Positions 51,679 through 61,269 are shown, counted from the first letter of the stretch. The stretch is DNA of 64,000 bases from Paludibacteraceae bacterium (GCA_017556705.1 JAFYMG010000016.1:224377-288376), one strand, 5' to 3'. Numbers and translations are program-made. The notes: generated from the letters alone by a model not told the origin.

Positions 51679-51714
51679 TCAATACAAATAAGTTATACAT
51701 TTTTTCATAGCGAA

Positions 51715-51750
51715 GACACTCTTGCATATTTATGTAAGGGTGTTTTTTTG
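51715..51750 (+). terminator. Terminator after dnaA
   Basis: ACACTCTTGCA paired with TGtAAGGGTGT (about 51716-51743), then TTTTTTT. Confidence 0.75.
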
Positions 51751-51845
51751 ATATTTTATCAAAAATATTTGTTCAGGTGCGAAAAAAAGCGTAACTTTGC
51801 ACCCAAATTGGTAAAATAGATTACGTAACTTATAAACATAGAAAT

Positions 51846-53957
51846 ATGAAACGAATTGTACTATTTATTTTCTGCGGTTTCTTTGCACTAACGATTACTG
51901 CCAAATCCGTTACTCCAGCAGCTTCGCTGCCTGCGTATTACGAAAAGATTGACGGAAAATCGGGTAAAGCACTCTTTGATGCTGTGCAAACTGTCACTAA
52001 AACAGGCTATTCTTCATTAGGATATGATGGACTTTGGACTGCTTTTAAAACTACAGATAAAAAAAGTAATGGCCAAGTTTGGGACATGTATAGTGATTGC
52101 AATTGGACTTTCGGTTCAGACCAGTGCGGAAGTTATAGTAATGAATGTGATTGCTATAACCGTGAGCACTCTATCCCTAAATCATGGTTTGGTGGCTCTA
52201 CTAGCGGTCCTGGTTGTGATATTTTTCATCTTGTTCCTACTGATGGTAAAGTAAACGGAATGCGCAGTAACTATTCTTTTGGTGAAGTTTCAAGCGCAAA
52301 TTATACGTATGATGGCGCTAAGAAAGGTACTGCTAAAAGTATTACAATTACTGGCGGTAATACCATCGCAGGTAATACGGGTGCTACTATATCTGCATCA
52401 GGTACCGTATTCGAACCACGCGATGAGTACAAAGGCGACTTCGCTCGTGGTTACATGGGTGCATTGCTCAAATGGGCTGGTGATAAAGCATTTACTTCTG
52501 GTGAAGGTGCTAAAACTTTTACCACGAACTACTCTACAGGTTCATTCGGCTTAACCAAATACGGCGTAGCACTCCTTATGAAATGGCATCGCCAAGACCC
52601 TGTATCGCAAAAAGAGATTGATCGTAACAATGGTATTCAACAAACACAAGGCAATCGCAACCCATTTATCGACTATCCTTATTTGGCAGAGTATATCTGG
52701 GGCGAGAAAGCAGGTGAGATACTCTATCTTGATGATATGATGACTGCCTATGATGTTGATTTCGTATTAGGCGAGAGCGATGGTAGTCGCGAGGATGTGG
52801 TACACACACCACAGTTGAGCGTAAGTGCTACTCAAGTAAATTTTCCAAGTATTTTGGTGGATGAAGAGTCGGCATATAGCATTAAGGTTAGCGGCATGTA
52901 TTTAACATCCAATATCACCCTTACAATTTCAGGCGAGGATGCTGATATGTTTGAGACCTCACGTTCTTCACTCACAATCTCAGAGGCAAATAGTTCTAAC
53001 ACTCAAAATAATGTGATTCTAACATATGTTCCAACAGAACAAGGCCAGCACAGCGGCACTCTGCAAATTACATCCGAAGGTGCTGAACCAGTCATTGTGA
53101 AACTCTATGGTGTATGCAACAAACTATGTCATGTCACATGGATGGTTAATGGTGAGGAATATACTGCAGGTGAACCTACTACCACATTGGCTGCAGGTGG
53201 TAAGGTAAATACATTACCTACTGCCCCTAAATCTCCCTGTGCAGAAAGTAATCAATTTGTGGGTTGGAGCGAAGAGGTAATTACTACTGCTCAAGACGAC
53301 ATTCCTACGGATCTCTTCTCTGATGCTTCTGAAGCACCAATTATTAGCCACGATGTGGTATACAATGCAGTGTTTGCAACCCTAGAGGAGACTGAAATCT
53401 TAGCAACACCTGCTGCACCTGTCACAATGGACTTGAATGATACCGAGGGGTGGACACTCTCTGGTTTGATTCGTGACACGAAACACTGGCGAATGGTAAC
53501 TGATTCCTATATCGAATCGCCTTCTATCAATATAGCTTCGATTATTAGTATCACGATCAATATGCGTACCTACGGAGGTGCCAGCTATAATACCATTGAG
53601 TTTTCTGCTGATGGCAACAATATAGGTGAATTGAAAGCATCAACTAATAAACTGGCTAATTATACTTGGACACCCGCGACTACGCTCTCTGGTAGCGGTG
53701 TATTGCGATTCAGCAGCAAAACGAATACCAATCAAAATGGTCCTGCCTTGAGCAGTATCCATATTGAGATGGCAGGCGGAGGTGTGATAACGGAGTATTA
53801 TTATTCTAACTATGTCACATATTGTGGTCCTACGACGGATATTGTGGAGGTACAACAACCTAAACTGATGGCTAATAAAATACTCAGTGGAGGTCAACTT
53901 CTTATTGAATATAACGGAGTATATTACAATACTTTAGGTCAAGTAGTAAAGCTTTGA
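51846..53957 (+). CDS. Secreted endonuclease I family protein with T9SS-type end
   Basis: 703 residues with signal peptide (MKRIVLFIFCGFFALTITAK). Residues 30-300 are the endonuclease I domain: CDCYNREHSIPKSWFGG (about 99-115, catalytic His) and DIFHLVPTDGKVNGMRSNYSFGE. An Ig-like/LTD-like segment (LSVSATQVNFPSILV...), InlB-like repeat (CHVTWMVNGEEYTAG) and a carbohydrate-binding-like beta domain follow; the end GGQLLIEYNGVYYNTLGQVVKL fits a type A T9SS sorting signal. Extracellular DNA/RNA degradation is likely. Confidence 0.88.
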   Translation: MKRIVLFIFCGFFALTITAKSVTPAASLPAYYEKIDGKSGKALFDAVQTVTKTGYSSLGYDGLWTAFKTTDKKSNGQVWDMYSDCNWTFGSDQCGSYSNECDCYNREHSIPKSWFGGSTSGPGCDIFHLVPTDGKVNGMRSNYSFGEVSSANYTYDGAKKGTAKSITITGGNTIAGNTGATISASGTVFEPRDEYKGDFARGYMGALLKWAGDKAFTSGEGAKTFTTNYSTGSFGLTKYGVALLMKWHRQDPVSQKEIDRNNGIQQTQGNRNPFIDYPYLAEYIWGEKAGEILYLDDMMTAYDVDFVLGESDGSREDVVHTPQLSVSATQVNFPSILVDEESAYSIKVSGMYLTSNITLTISGEDADMFETSRSSLTISEANSSNTQNNVILTYVPTEQGQHSGTLQITSEGAEPVIVKLYGVCNKLCHVTWMVNGEEYTAGEPTTTLAAGGKVNTLPTAPKSPCAESNQFVGWSEEVITTAQDDIPTDLFSDASEAPIISHDVVYNAVFATLEETEILATPAAPVTMDLNDTEGWTLSGLIRDTKHWRMVTDSYIESPSINIASIISITINMRTYGGASYNTIEFSADGNNIGELKASTNKLANYTWTPATTLSGSGVLRFSSKTNTNQNGPALSSIHIEMAGGGVITEYYYSNYVTYCGPTTDIVEVQQPKLMANKILSGGQLLIEYNGVYYNTLGQVVKL

Positions 53958-53961
53958 AACA

Positions 53962-54948
53962 ATGAATAATCTTTCTGAACAAATACGTCAACTCTGTCAA
54001 GAAAAGAACGCCATTATCATGGCGCACTATTACCAACGCCCTGAGATTCAGGATGTAGCAGACTTCGTGGGCGATTCCCTCGCTTTGGCACAGGTGGCTG
54101 CAAAAACTGATGCTGACATCATCGTGATGTGTGGTGTACACTTCATGGCAGAGACTGCTAAGATTCTTTGTCCAGACAAGAAAGTGCTTATCCCTGCACC
54201 AGAAGCCGGTTGCTCGCTTGCTGATAGCTGCAAAGCAGAAGACCTTGCTGCATGGAAGGCAGCACACCCTAACCACATGGTGGTATCGTATGTCAATACT
54301 AGTGCCGCAGTCAAGGCACTCACCGATGTGGTAGTGACCAGTAGCAATGCGCTGAAGATTGTCAATCAATTACCTGACAATCAGCCTATTCTCTTTGGTC
54401 CTGACCAAAACCTTGGTGGCTATATCAACAAGATGACAGGCAGAAAGATGGACCTTTGGAATGGCGGCTGCCATGTGCATGCTCGCTTCTCGGAGGAGGC
54501 ATTGCTTGCGCTAAAAGAGCAATATCCAAATGCTCCTGTACTTGCGCATCCAGAGTGCAAAGCCAATATCTTGCAGCATGCTGATGTCATTGGTTCCACC
54601 CAAGCATTGCTCAATTATGCTATTTCCCATAGCTCGTCAGAGCGTCCCATATCCAATAGCGAAGCGTCCCATAGCCAATATATAGTGGTTACAGAGAGTG
54701 GCATTCTTCATGAGATGCAAAAAGCTTGTCCAAAGGTCGAGTTTATTCCAGTACCAGCCGAAGTAGATAATTCAAAATTCATAATTCAAAATTCAAAATT
54801 ATTATGCAACGAGTGCGAATACATGCGCATGTGCACACTACAGAATCTTCGCGACTGTTTGCTCAACGAAAGCAACAAAGTGATGGTGGATGAGGCAGTA
54901 GCAAAAGATGCGATTCGTCCTATCCAACGAATGTTGGAGATGAGTTAA
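53962..54948 (+). CDS. nadA: Quinolinate synthase NadA with in-frame repeat insertions
   Basis: Condenses iminoaspartate with dihydroxyacetone phosphate to quinolinate, for NAD; a [4Fe-4S] enzyme. 328 residues: AHYYQRPEIQDVADFVGDSLALAQ, CGVHFMAETAKIL, AHPECKANILQHADVIGSTQALL and CNECEYMRM with the cluster cysteines. Two segments are extra compared with the usual family sequence: SHSSSERPISNSEASHSQ, coded at 54624-54681 by a GCGTCCCATA-type repeat, and NSKFIIQNSKLL, coded at 54768-54801 by AATTCAAAATTC repeats. The frame is intact and the enzyme is probably functional. Located four bases after the endonuclease gene. Confidence 0.92.
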   Translation: MNNLSEQIRQLCQEKNAIIMAHYYQRPEIQDVADFVGDSLALAQVAAKTDADIIVMCGVHFMAETAKILCPDKKVLIPAPEAGCSLADSCKAEDLAAWKAAHPNHMVVSYVNTSAAVKALTDVVVTSSNALKIVNQLPDNQPILFGPDQNLGGYINKMTGRKMDLWNGGCHVHARFSEEALLALKEQYPNAPVLAHPECKANILQHADVIGSTQALLNYAISHSSSERPISNSEASHSQYIVVTESGILHEMQKACPKVEFIPVPAEVDNSKFIIQNSKLLCNECEYMRMCTLQNLRDCLLNESNKVMVDEAVAKDAIRPIQRMLEMS

Positions 54949-55051
54949 ATTCCCCACTCGCACCATACAATAACCACACAATAACCATACAATAACCACA
55001 CAATTCGAGGCCTCTACGAATACCTAATGTAGCACTGTCTTAGAAATTATA

Positions 55052-55831
55052 CTATACCTTTGCTCTACGGGCGAGGGAGAATTGATACTCCAATCCGCCT
55101 TCTGGACGATTGACTGCGGTGATGTTTCCTCCATGGAATATCACCGCATGTTTTACGATGGATAGTCCTAATCCTGTGCCACCTGCTTTGCGACTACGCC
55201 CCTTGTCCACACGATAGAAGCGCTCAAAGATATGCGCCAATGCTTCAGCAGGTACACCTTGACCATTGTCGCAAATGCTGAAGTACAAGTTTGCAGGGTC
55301 TTGGTGAGTAAGCTGGATAGTGATTTCTGCCTTATCTACATAATTGATGGCATTATCCACGATATTGTGAAAAATGGAGTAGAGTAGCGTATAGTTGCCT
55401 GAGATAATCAAGTGCTTAGGTATATTATGTGTGATGGTAGCTCCTGCTTGCATTGCGCGTAGCGACAGGTCTTGCACCACATTTTCCACTATCGTATGCA
55501 AATCCAACTGCAAGCGGTTGTAGAAGTCAGTTTGTGTGTCCAGTTTATTGATAGTAGAGATGTCTTCCACAAGATTTGCTAGTCGCCCTGATTGCTGATA
55601 AGCCCGCTCTATAAACTGCTTGCGTTGTTCCTCGTCCATATCAGGGTGCATAAGGATAGTCTCCAATGCCCCACGAATACTTGCCACAGGTGTTTTCAAC
55701 TCGTGACTGATATTTTGCGTGAGTGTCAATCGTTGCTGCTCCCGCGCATGGTTGATCTTGCGTTTGTAGATAGCATAGCACACACCTACAATTGCCACAA
55801 CCCCTATTCCTATTATTATCCAAATATTCAT
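55052..55831 (-). CDS. Sensor histidine kinase (short)
   Basis: 259 residues. One N-terminal membrane helix (IWIIIGIGVVAIVGVCYAIY) and almost no sensor domain; then HisKA with NISHELKTPVASIRGALETI (His about 43), N box NAINYVDKA and G boxes DNGQGVPAEAL, GGTGLGLSIVKH. The truncated input suggests that it senses the membrane or a partner protein. Pairs with the response regulator upstream (55974-56744); a hairpin-rich repeat tract separates them. Confidence 0.9.
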   Translation of the reverse strand: MNIWIIIGIGVVAIVGVCYAIYKRKINHAREQQRLTLTQNISHELKTPVASIRGALETILMHPDMDEEQRKQFIERAYQQSGRLANLVEDISTINKLDTQTDFYNRLQLDLHTIVENVVQDLSLRAMQAGATITHNIPKHLIISGNYTLLYSIFHNIVDNAINYVDKAEITIQLTHQDPANLYFSICDNGQGVPAEALAHIFERFYRVDKGRSRKAGGTGLGLSIVKHAVIFHGGNITAVNRPEGGLEYQFSLARRAKV

Positions 55832-55867
55832 TACCTTTCGCCTTTAACCTTTAGCCTCTCACCTTTC

Positions 55868-55978
55868 GCCTATAACCTATAGCCCGTAGGGCGTCCTGTA
55901 GGGCTTTGCCCGTCCTATAGCATAGCGTCCATTAGCCCGTAAGGGCGTCCTATAGCCGCTTTGGCGGCGTCCTCTAAA
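55868..55978. repeat. Palindrome-GTCCTATAG repeat tract
   Basis: Units of GTCCTATAG (or GTCCATTAG, GTCCTGTAG) alternate with short palindromes of changing sequence: GCCCGTAGGGC, GGGCTTTGCCC, GCCCGTAAGGGC, CCGCTTTGGCGG. Related pieces occur inside the response-regulator and nadA genes, near 39180 and near 57780. Confidence 0.7.
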
Positions 55979-56744
55979 CACTAAACATATACCCATACCC
56001 CGATTTCGTGATAATTCGCTTTCCATATTGCCCCAGCTTCTTGCGCAAGTGGGTGATATGCACATCCACGGTGCGCTCCATCACAAAGCCATTGCTATCC
56101 CACACATTCTTCAATAGATGTTCACGCGAGAGTATCTGCCCACGATGAGTAAGCAAATAGCAGAGTAACTCTATCTCTTTGCGGGTCATGACTACCGCCT
56201 CACCATCCACCTTGAGCGACATATCCGCTTTATTCACCACAATCCCCTCAAAAACAATGCAATTCTCGCCTTCTTGCCTTATAACCTCATCGCCTTCTCG
56301 CCTTGACGCTTCTGTCCTGCGAAGCACCGCCGCCACTCTAGCCAGCACTTCTGCAATGCGGAATGGCTTACTGATATAGTCATCCGCTCCCAATTGAAAT
56401 CCCTGTAGCACAGTATCTTCATCGCTCAATGCTGTTAAGAATATAATCGGTGGAGTACCAATATCCAATAGCGAAGCGTCCAATAGCTCGCCATGCGAGC
56501 GTCCTATATCCGAGCGTAGCTTCTCCGCCATCTCCAATCCCGACATCTCGCCCATCATAATATCCAATAGAATTAGATCAATAGGCGATGAGGCGATAAG
56601 GCTATTAGGCGATTGGAGTAGTTCAAGTGCTTCTTCTGCGCTATGTGCCACAAGCACTTCGTAGCCTGCTTTTTGCAACGAATAGGAGAGAATCATGCAA
56701 ATATCCTCTTCATCATCTACTATCAGTATGCGTTGTTTTGCCAT
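55974..56744 (-). CDS. OmpR-type response regulator with in-frame repeat insertions
   Basis: 256 residues, longer than the usual 225-235. Receiver domain: IVDDEEDI, phospho-Asp in LILLDIMMGEMSGLEM, lysine in YISKPFR; winged-helix DNA-binding domain 160-256 (LLCYLLTHRGQILSREHLLKNVWD, TVDVHITHLRKKLG). Three low-complexity stretches (SPNSLIASSPI, SDIGRSHGELLDASLLDIG, ASRREGDEVIRQEGE) interrupt conserved blocks and are coded by short repeats (56268-56318, 56460-56525, 56580-56620). Regulates unknown targets with the kinase downstream. Confidence 0.9.
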   Translation of the reverse strand: MAKQRILIVDDEEDICMILSYSLQKAGYEVLVAHSAEEALELLQSPNSLIASSPIDLILLDIMMGEMSGLEMAEKLRSDIGRSHGELLDASLLDIGTPPIIFLTALSDEDTVLQGFQLGADDYISKPFRIAEVLARVAAVLRRTEASRREGDEVIRQEGENCIVFEGIVVNKADMSLKVDGEAVVMTRKEIELLCYLLTHRGQILSREHLLKNVWDSNGFVMERTVDVHITHLRKKLGQYGKRIITKSGYGYMFSV

Positions 56745-56839
56745 ATTGGTGTGATTTTGCCTGCAAAGGTAGTAAAAATATTTGGCTTAACCAAGGGTGT
56801 GCCAAAAATATGACACGCCCTATTGGTTTTAATGGTTAA

Positions 56840-56974
56840 TTATTCTTGGTCTTCTTTTTCTTCTTGCTTTTGTTTAGCTTCTTTGCGGTCTTTGATGGCG
56901 CTAATCACGAAGAAAGGACCCATAAAGATTGCTACCATGCCCAAGGAAAGTAGAATCATTGTCAAATCAGTCAT
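56840..56974 (-). CDS. Small membrane protein (44 aa)
   Basis: ATG 56974: MTDLTMILLSLGMVAIFMGPFF, a single membrane helix, followed by a charged tail VISAIKDRKEAKQKQEEKEDQE. Size, composition and hydrophobic pattern fit a real membrane micro-protein; it may share the leader with the response regulator unit. No known function. The spacer 56975-57194 shows nothing else. Confidence 0.55.
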   Translation of the reverse strand: MTDLTMILLSLGMVAIFMGPFFVISAIKDRKEAKQKQEEKEDQE

Positions 56975-57194
56975 AGTTGTTTTATGTTTTGATAGTTAAT
57001 CACTCACTTTTTTGATTTATATACCTGTTGACTCCACACATTGTTTTCCTTGCCGCTCGAGGGAGTTGATTCAAGCGGAATGTTGTTGAAAAAAATGTTG
57101 TTGATGTTGTTGGATTAAAGTAGCTCCTGTTGTCTTAACTTGTGAGGTCAACTTGTATATACTTCCTTAATTGACGTTTTTATAAGTCCGAGTA

Positions 57195-57623
57195 CTACCA
57201 AAAACTATGAAATGGGAAGGATATATGTTCTTTCGGAAAACTAAGTGGCGTTATTCGTGACGTTGCCACTATTCGATTGATATTGTGAGCGATACTGGTT
57301 GCTTGGTATCGCAATACGGCATGCAAATCCTGTACGTTTATCCGAACTTGCCACGACGAAGAGACGCGTTCCTGACGGCGCGAACGCAAGCGATTATCTT
57401 CGCTGCGTGTGCCTATCTGATACGATGTGAGAGCATCCGTCCAATCGTATTGCAGTTGCAGTCGTTTGGCATAGTCCTCCAATGTATTGTGGAACACGGA
57501 CGGCATACTGCTCTCGCTCGCCGATAGGCAAGTAGCAGTTGCTTGCATAGGTACATCGGATCTCTGCCATGAGGCATAGAGTCCAATTACCAACAGGAGC
57601 AATATATAGCGCAAATCTCTCAC
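57195..57623 (-). CDS. Hypothetical membrane-anchored protein
   Basis: I start at GTG 57623 (MRDLRYILLLLVIGLYASWQ) because the promoter box TACCTTTG and transcription start lie on the minus strand near 57650-57660, inside any longer frame. One N-terminal membrane helix, then 120 residues rich in Arg and Ser (RSEDNRLRSRRQERVSSSWQVRINVQDL). No family recognised; may be a poorly conserved periplasmic protein. Confidence 0.5.
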   Translation of the reverse strand: MRDLRYILLLLVIGLYASWQRSDVPMQATATCLSASESSMPSVFHNTLEDYAKRLQLQYDWTDALTSYQIGTRSEDNRLRSRRQERVSSSWQVRINVQDLHAVLRYQATSIAHNINRIVATSRITPLSFPKEHISFPFHSFW

Positions 57624-57769
57624 TACGAAATAATTATTTCGTTTTATGCTGCAAAGGTAACAAAAATTATGCATATCTCCATACCGTCCTCACGAATTAA
57701 TAATTTCTTAACATATTTTTCATACTTGCGTAATAATTTCCCGCTACTTTTGCACAGAAATTGTAAATT

Positions 57770-57900
57770 AGAGGTTAGAAGATAGACCGTCTTATAGACT
57801 GTTAGACCGCCCTGCGGGCTGATAGATACCTAGAATCTAAAAGCGAAGCGTTCTAACAACGCAGTGGTCTAACATCTAACAACGAAGTGATCTAAAACCA
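57770..57900. repeat. TTAGAC/CTAACA repeat tract before the antiporter gene
   Basis: Runs of TAGACCGTC-TTATAGAC, GACCGCCCTGCGGGCTGATAG and AACAACGCAGTGGTCTAACATCTAACAACGAAGTGATCTAA: short palindromes (GACCGTCTTATAGAC, CCCTGCGGG) joined by TCTAACA units. Same style as the tract at 55868. Confidence 0.6.
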
Positions 57901-57908
57901 ATATAATT

Positions 57909-58847
57909 ATGTCATACCTCATTCTTATCATCTCGTTAGTTGGCATCGTTTTTGGTGCAGAGTTTTTGGTAGCAGGTTCGGTCTCTGTGGCTCGCCGCTA
58001 CAAGGTTTCTGATTTCGTGATTGGTGCCGCGATTGTCGGTATCGGTACCAGTATGCCCGAGTTGGTGGTTAGCTTCTTTGGCGCCTTGAAAGGCAATGCC
58101 GATGTGGCTATTGGCAATGTGGTGGGCTCTAATATCTTCAATGTCTTGGGTATTCTTGGTCTCACGGCTATCTGCTTCCCAATTGCCATCGACCGCAAGA
58201 ATATGACATTTGAGATACCCTTTTGTATTGGTGTGTCGGTATTGCTGACCTTGTTGGCGCTTAATTTCTTCAATGGCACGCCATCTATGATCAGTCGTAT
58301 TGATGGTTTGATATTGATTCTCCTCTTCGTAGGCTATATGTATTACTCCTTCGTTCGTGATCAAAAGAACGCTACTTCCGCCCCAGTTGAGGCAGACGAA
58401 CCTATTTTATCTCTTTGGAAAGCGATACTGAAGATTGTCGGCGGCTTGGCATTACTGATTACGAGTTGCGATTTCTTTGTGGATAATGCGATTGTGATTG
58501 CTAAGTCGTGGGGTGTAAGCGATGCGATTATCTCGCTCACGCTGATTGCTTGTGGCACTTCTTTGCCTGAGTTGGCTGCCTCTGTGGCAGCAGCATGCAA
58601 GAAGAATACCCAGCTGGCATTGGGCAATATCGTGGGCTCAAATATCTTCAATATCTTGCTGATCTTGGGTGTCAGCTCGCAAGTCATGCCTTTGGTTTCT
58701 GCGGATATTACGATTGTGGACTATGCGGTCATGATTGCCGCAGCCGCTTTCCCATTGCTCTTTGGCTTCCGTGGCAAGATCGGCAGAGTAGGTGGCGCCG
58801 TGATGCTTCTCAGCTTTGTGCTTTATACTTGGTATTTGATTGCTTGA
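57909..58847 (+). CDS. Calcium/sodium antiporter (YrbG family)
   Basis: 312 residues, about ten membrane helices in two homologous halves. Each half has the cation-binding alpha repeat: GIGTSMPELVVSFFGALKG and GNVVGSNIFNVLGILG in the first, ACGTSLPELAASVAAACKK and GNIVGSNIFNILLILG in the second. Exchanges Na+ (or H+) for Ca2+ at the inner membrane. Single gene, no operon. Confidence 0.93.
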   Translation: MSYLILIISLVGIVFGAEFLVAGSVSVARRYKVSDFVIGAAIVGIGTSMPELVVSFFGALKGNADVAIGNVVGSNIFNVLGILGLTAICFPIAIDRKNMTFEIPFCIGVSVLLTLLALNFFNGTPSMISRIDGLILILLFVGYMYYSFVRDQKNATSAPVEADEPILSLWKAILKIVGGLALLITSCDFFVDNAIVIAKSWGVSDAIISLTLIACGTSLPELAASVAAACKKNTQLALGNIVGSNIFNILLILGVSSQVMPLVSADITIVDYAVMIAAAAFPLLFGFRGKIGRVGGAVMLLSFVLYTWYLIA

Positions 58848-58879
58848 TTCTTCTTATCAATTACGGGTTCATAACGGGT

Positions 58880-59170
58880 TCTTGACGGGTTGATAAGGGC
58901 ACATCACTATCACATCTAGCACTCTTCGTTATCTGATATTTAGAAATTCCCAGCCATTTAGTTACCTCTATGGATCCCTCCGTTTATTTCTAGATTTTCG
59001 TCAAAAATATGGTGTGGTGGTATCGGGAATTTTAAGAATTTCAGGAATTTTAGGAATTATGTTTAACGGTCAAGTTCCTAAAATTCCCGATATTCCTTGT
59101 CTATATTATTTTATGTTGTTTTTAGAAGTAATCCGCATAACCGATACTTTTTCAATCGATTATGCGGATT
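58880..59170. repeat. Inverted and tandem repeats between antiporter and transferase genes
   Basis: ACGGGTTC is repeated at 58863-58895. GGAATTTTAGGAA (59044-59056) is inverted as TTCCTAAAATTCC (59075-59087), and ATCCGCATAA (59131-59140) as TTATGCGGAT (59160-59169). No gene is evident in 58848-59264; the inverted repeats may serve as terminators for the convergent genes. Confidence 0.65.
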
Positions 59171-59264
59171 TACCTTATCACCTAATACCCTTATCACCTT
59201 ACTTCTACGGACATCTTGAGAATAAATTCTTCCCTCATCCTCCGCGTCCGCAGAAATGGAAATA

Positions 59265-60866
59265 TTATTCATCTAAATTGCGAATTTGACCTGCAACTAT
59301 AATTTTTCTTGGATGAACCTCAAATTGATATGATGAAATATCCCATTTTTCATGTGCATATGATTCAGGCAATTCGATATGTGTCATTCCGCAAATAGTA
59401 TAAAATATATTATCTGAATTTATGGGTGTATGAATATGATTGCCCAATTGTTTGATAGCATTTTCATTATAAAGTTTGTATTCATCAGAATACCAAATGC
59501 ATAAAGGTACGTGATACTCATTTTCATCGCATACAGAACCATGCCAACCTTGTGTGGCTGTGATGGTTTGCCCGTGATCCGAAACATACCAAACGGCCGC
59601 AATTGCTTCTTGTTTTTCAAGTGAATCAAGCATAGAATTTAACAAATAATCAGTATAGAGAATAGTATTGTCATATCCATTGATATATAAACTATCACTC
59701 TCTATACCCCTATCATATTTGCAATTTGGACTCCACTTGTTAAATTCTTCAGGAAAATTGTCATAATAAAAATGCGAACCTTGCAATTGAAACATAACGA
59801 ACAATTTTTCATGTTCTTTTGACAAGGAATCAATTTTTTGAAATACTTCTGCATCGGAAGAAACATCCACAGTATAGTCAACTCCTTGATATAGATAGGC
59901 ACTAGAAATCTGGCTCAATATGCCTCGTTTAATAACCACTGTAGTAAAATCATTTTCATTGAAAACTTGCACAATACTGCGTTCTTGATAACTTAATGAG
60001 TTCTCTTCAGCAGTTGCGCGCGTAACTAACATGGGTACAGAAATGGAAGTCGAACATCCTCCTGAATAATAGTTGTGAAAAAATATTAGATTCGACTGAC
60101 ATTCAAGCGATGGCATTGTTTTACGAGGATATATTCCATTAAGAGAACAATTAGCATATCTAACAGACTCTCCAATAGCCAAAACATAAATTTCTTTATT
60201 GTTCACCTGTTTTGTTCGGGTTGAGTTAAAAACAAAATCATTGGTTTGCATACTTCTGTGAATTTTTCGTATTGTAATTTTGGTTAAATGGGCTATATTC
60301 ATAGGTGGGGTGGTTAAGGTGTTGTCAAAAATAGATGATTTGACATCGTGAAATGTATTGATATCATTAATCTTTTCAAATGGAATAACTCCTAACAATG
60401 TAATTCCTGTACACGCCAAAAAAGTTTTCAGACGAATGCTGAAATTCGGAGCAATAGAATATATATATCCAATTGATATAAAAATAAATAAGAATACCAT
60501 TGGAACAATATACCACAAAGCCTGCAAATTGTTGCTTGCAAAGGTTGTACTTTCTTCTATGTTCGTGGTTGCAAAAGCCATGAAATGATCTATATCCATA
60601 TAGATCGAGTAATTACGAATCATTACCCATTCACATATTGTCATTATCATAAAAATAGACAAAATAGCTAGAGCGATACTTTTGTGTTTTACTACGAAAC
60701 ATGCAGAAATTATTGTAGTACAAATCAGCAGTGGACGAATGAAAGTCAACCATGTTTCTCCCCATGTGTCTGTGAGGAATTTAACGCATACGGGACTGAA
60801 TAAAAATAGGATGAATAAACCAAAGGTGAACCAATACAGATTCCTTTTTGAAAATTTTATTGTCAT
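59265..60866 (-). CDS. Phosphoethanolamine transferase (EptA-like)
   Basis: 533 residues: five N-terminal membrane helices (to about 160) and a periplasmic sulfatase-fold domain. AIGESVRYANCSLNGIYPRKTMPSL is the metal and substrate motif; SGGCSTSISVPMLVTR carries the nucleophile threonine/serine; YVSDHGQTI and WHGSVCDENEYHVPLCIW complete the zinc site. Adds phosphoethanolamine to lipid A or another glycolipid, a known route to polymyxin resistance. Upstream lies the interlocking repeat region 60901-61085. Confidence 0.88.
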   Translation of the reverse strand: MTIKFSKRNLYWFTFGLFILFLFSPVCVKFLTDTWGETWLTFIRPLLICTTIISACFVVKHKSIALAILSIFMIMTICEWVMIRNYSIYMDIDHFMAFATTNIEESTTFASNNLQALWYIVPMVFLFIFISIGYIYSIAPNFSIRLKTFLACTGITLLGVIPFEKINDINTFHDVKSSIFDNTLTTPPMNIAHLTKITIRKIHRSMQTNDFVFNSTRTKQVNNKEIYVLAIGESVRYANCSLNGIYPRKTMPSLECQSNLIFFHNYYSGGCSTSISVPMLVTRATAEENSLSYQERSIVQVFNENDFTTVVIKRGILSQISSAYLYQGVDYTVDVSSDAEVFQKIDSLSKEHEKLFVMFQLQGSHFYYDNFPEEFNKWSPNCKYDRGIESDSLYINGYDNTILYTDYLLNSMLDSLEKQEAIAAVWYVSDHGQTITATQGWHGSVCDENEYHVPLCIWYSDEYKLYNENAIKQLGNHIHTPINSDNIFYTICGMTHIELPESYAHEKWDISSYQFEVHPRKIIVAGQIRNLDE

Positions 60867-60900
60867 GGATTGAATGTTTTAGCAATGCTATCAATCCACT

Positions 60901-61085
60901 CGAATAAAAAAGTGTGAACACTCTATTCGCATTCGGGAAAGCTTCGGACAAACCCATCTACCACATAGAACGTTCACACCAATAAGGCGCAAACATCAGC
61001 AAATGTGGTAGAAAAGTCAAAGCTTTCTAAATGCTTTTTATTCGATAATCAAAATGAAGTTTCCGAAGCTTATTTGAATGCGAAT
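60901..61085. repeat. Interlocking inverted repeats before the transferase gene
   Basis: Four pairs: CGAATAAAAAAG (60901) with CTTTTTATTCG (61034); GTGTGAAC (60912) with GTTCACAC (60972); ATTCGCATTC...GCTTCGGA (60925-60948) with TCCGAAGC...GAATGCGAAT (61052-61085); TCTACCACAT (60957) with ATGTGGTAGA (61003). They are not nested: the order is A B C D B' D' A' C', so they would form pseudoknots or alternative states. No coding frame. The rest of 60867-61269 contains the fprA promoter region only. Confidence 0.7.
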
Positions 61086-61269
61086 AATAGCCAATGCTGT
61101 TTAAAAAATATGTTATACTAGGTAACGCTTTACCTAATCGACCGCAAAGGTACAACAAAAAATGCAAATGCGCAAGTATAGCGAGCAATATTTTCAAAAA
61201 TGATAGGCTTATGCTTCTTTTGCACGGATTTTGAAGACTATTCTGTATAAAGGATATAAATAGTATACT

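Noticed and set aside
54965..55010. ACAATAACCACA repeats after nadA
   Set aside because: A short low-complexity tract of four units without further structure; probably slippage.
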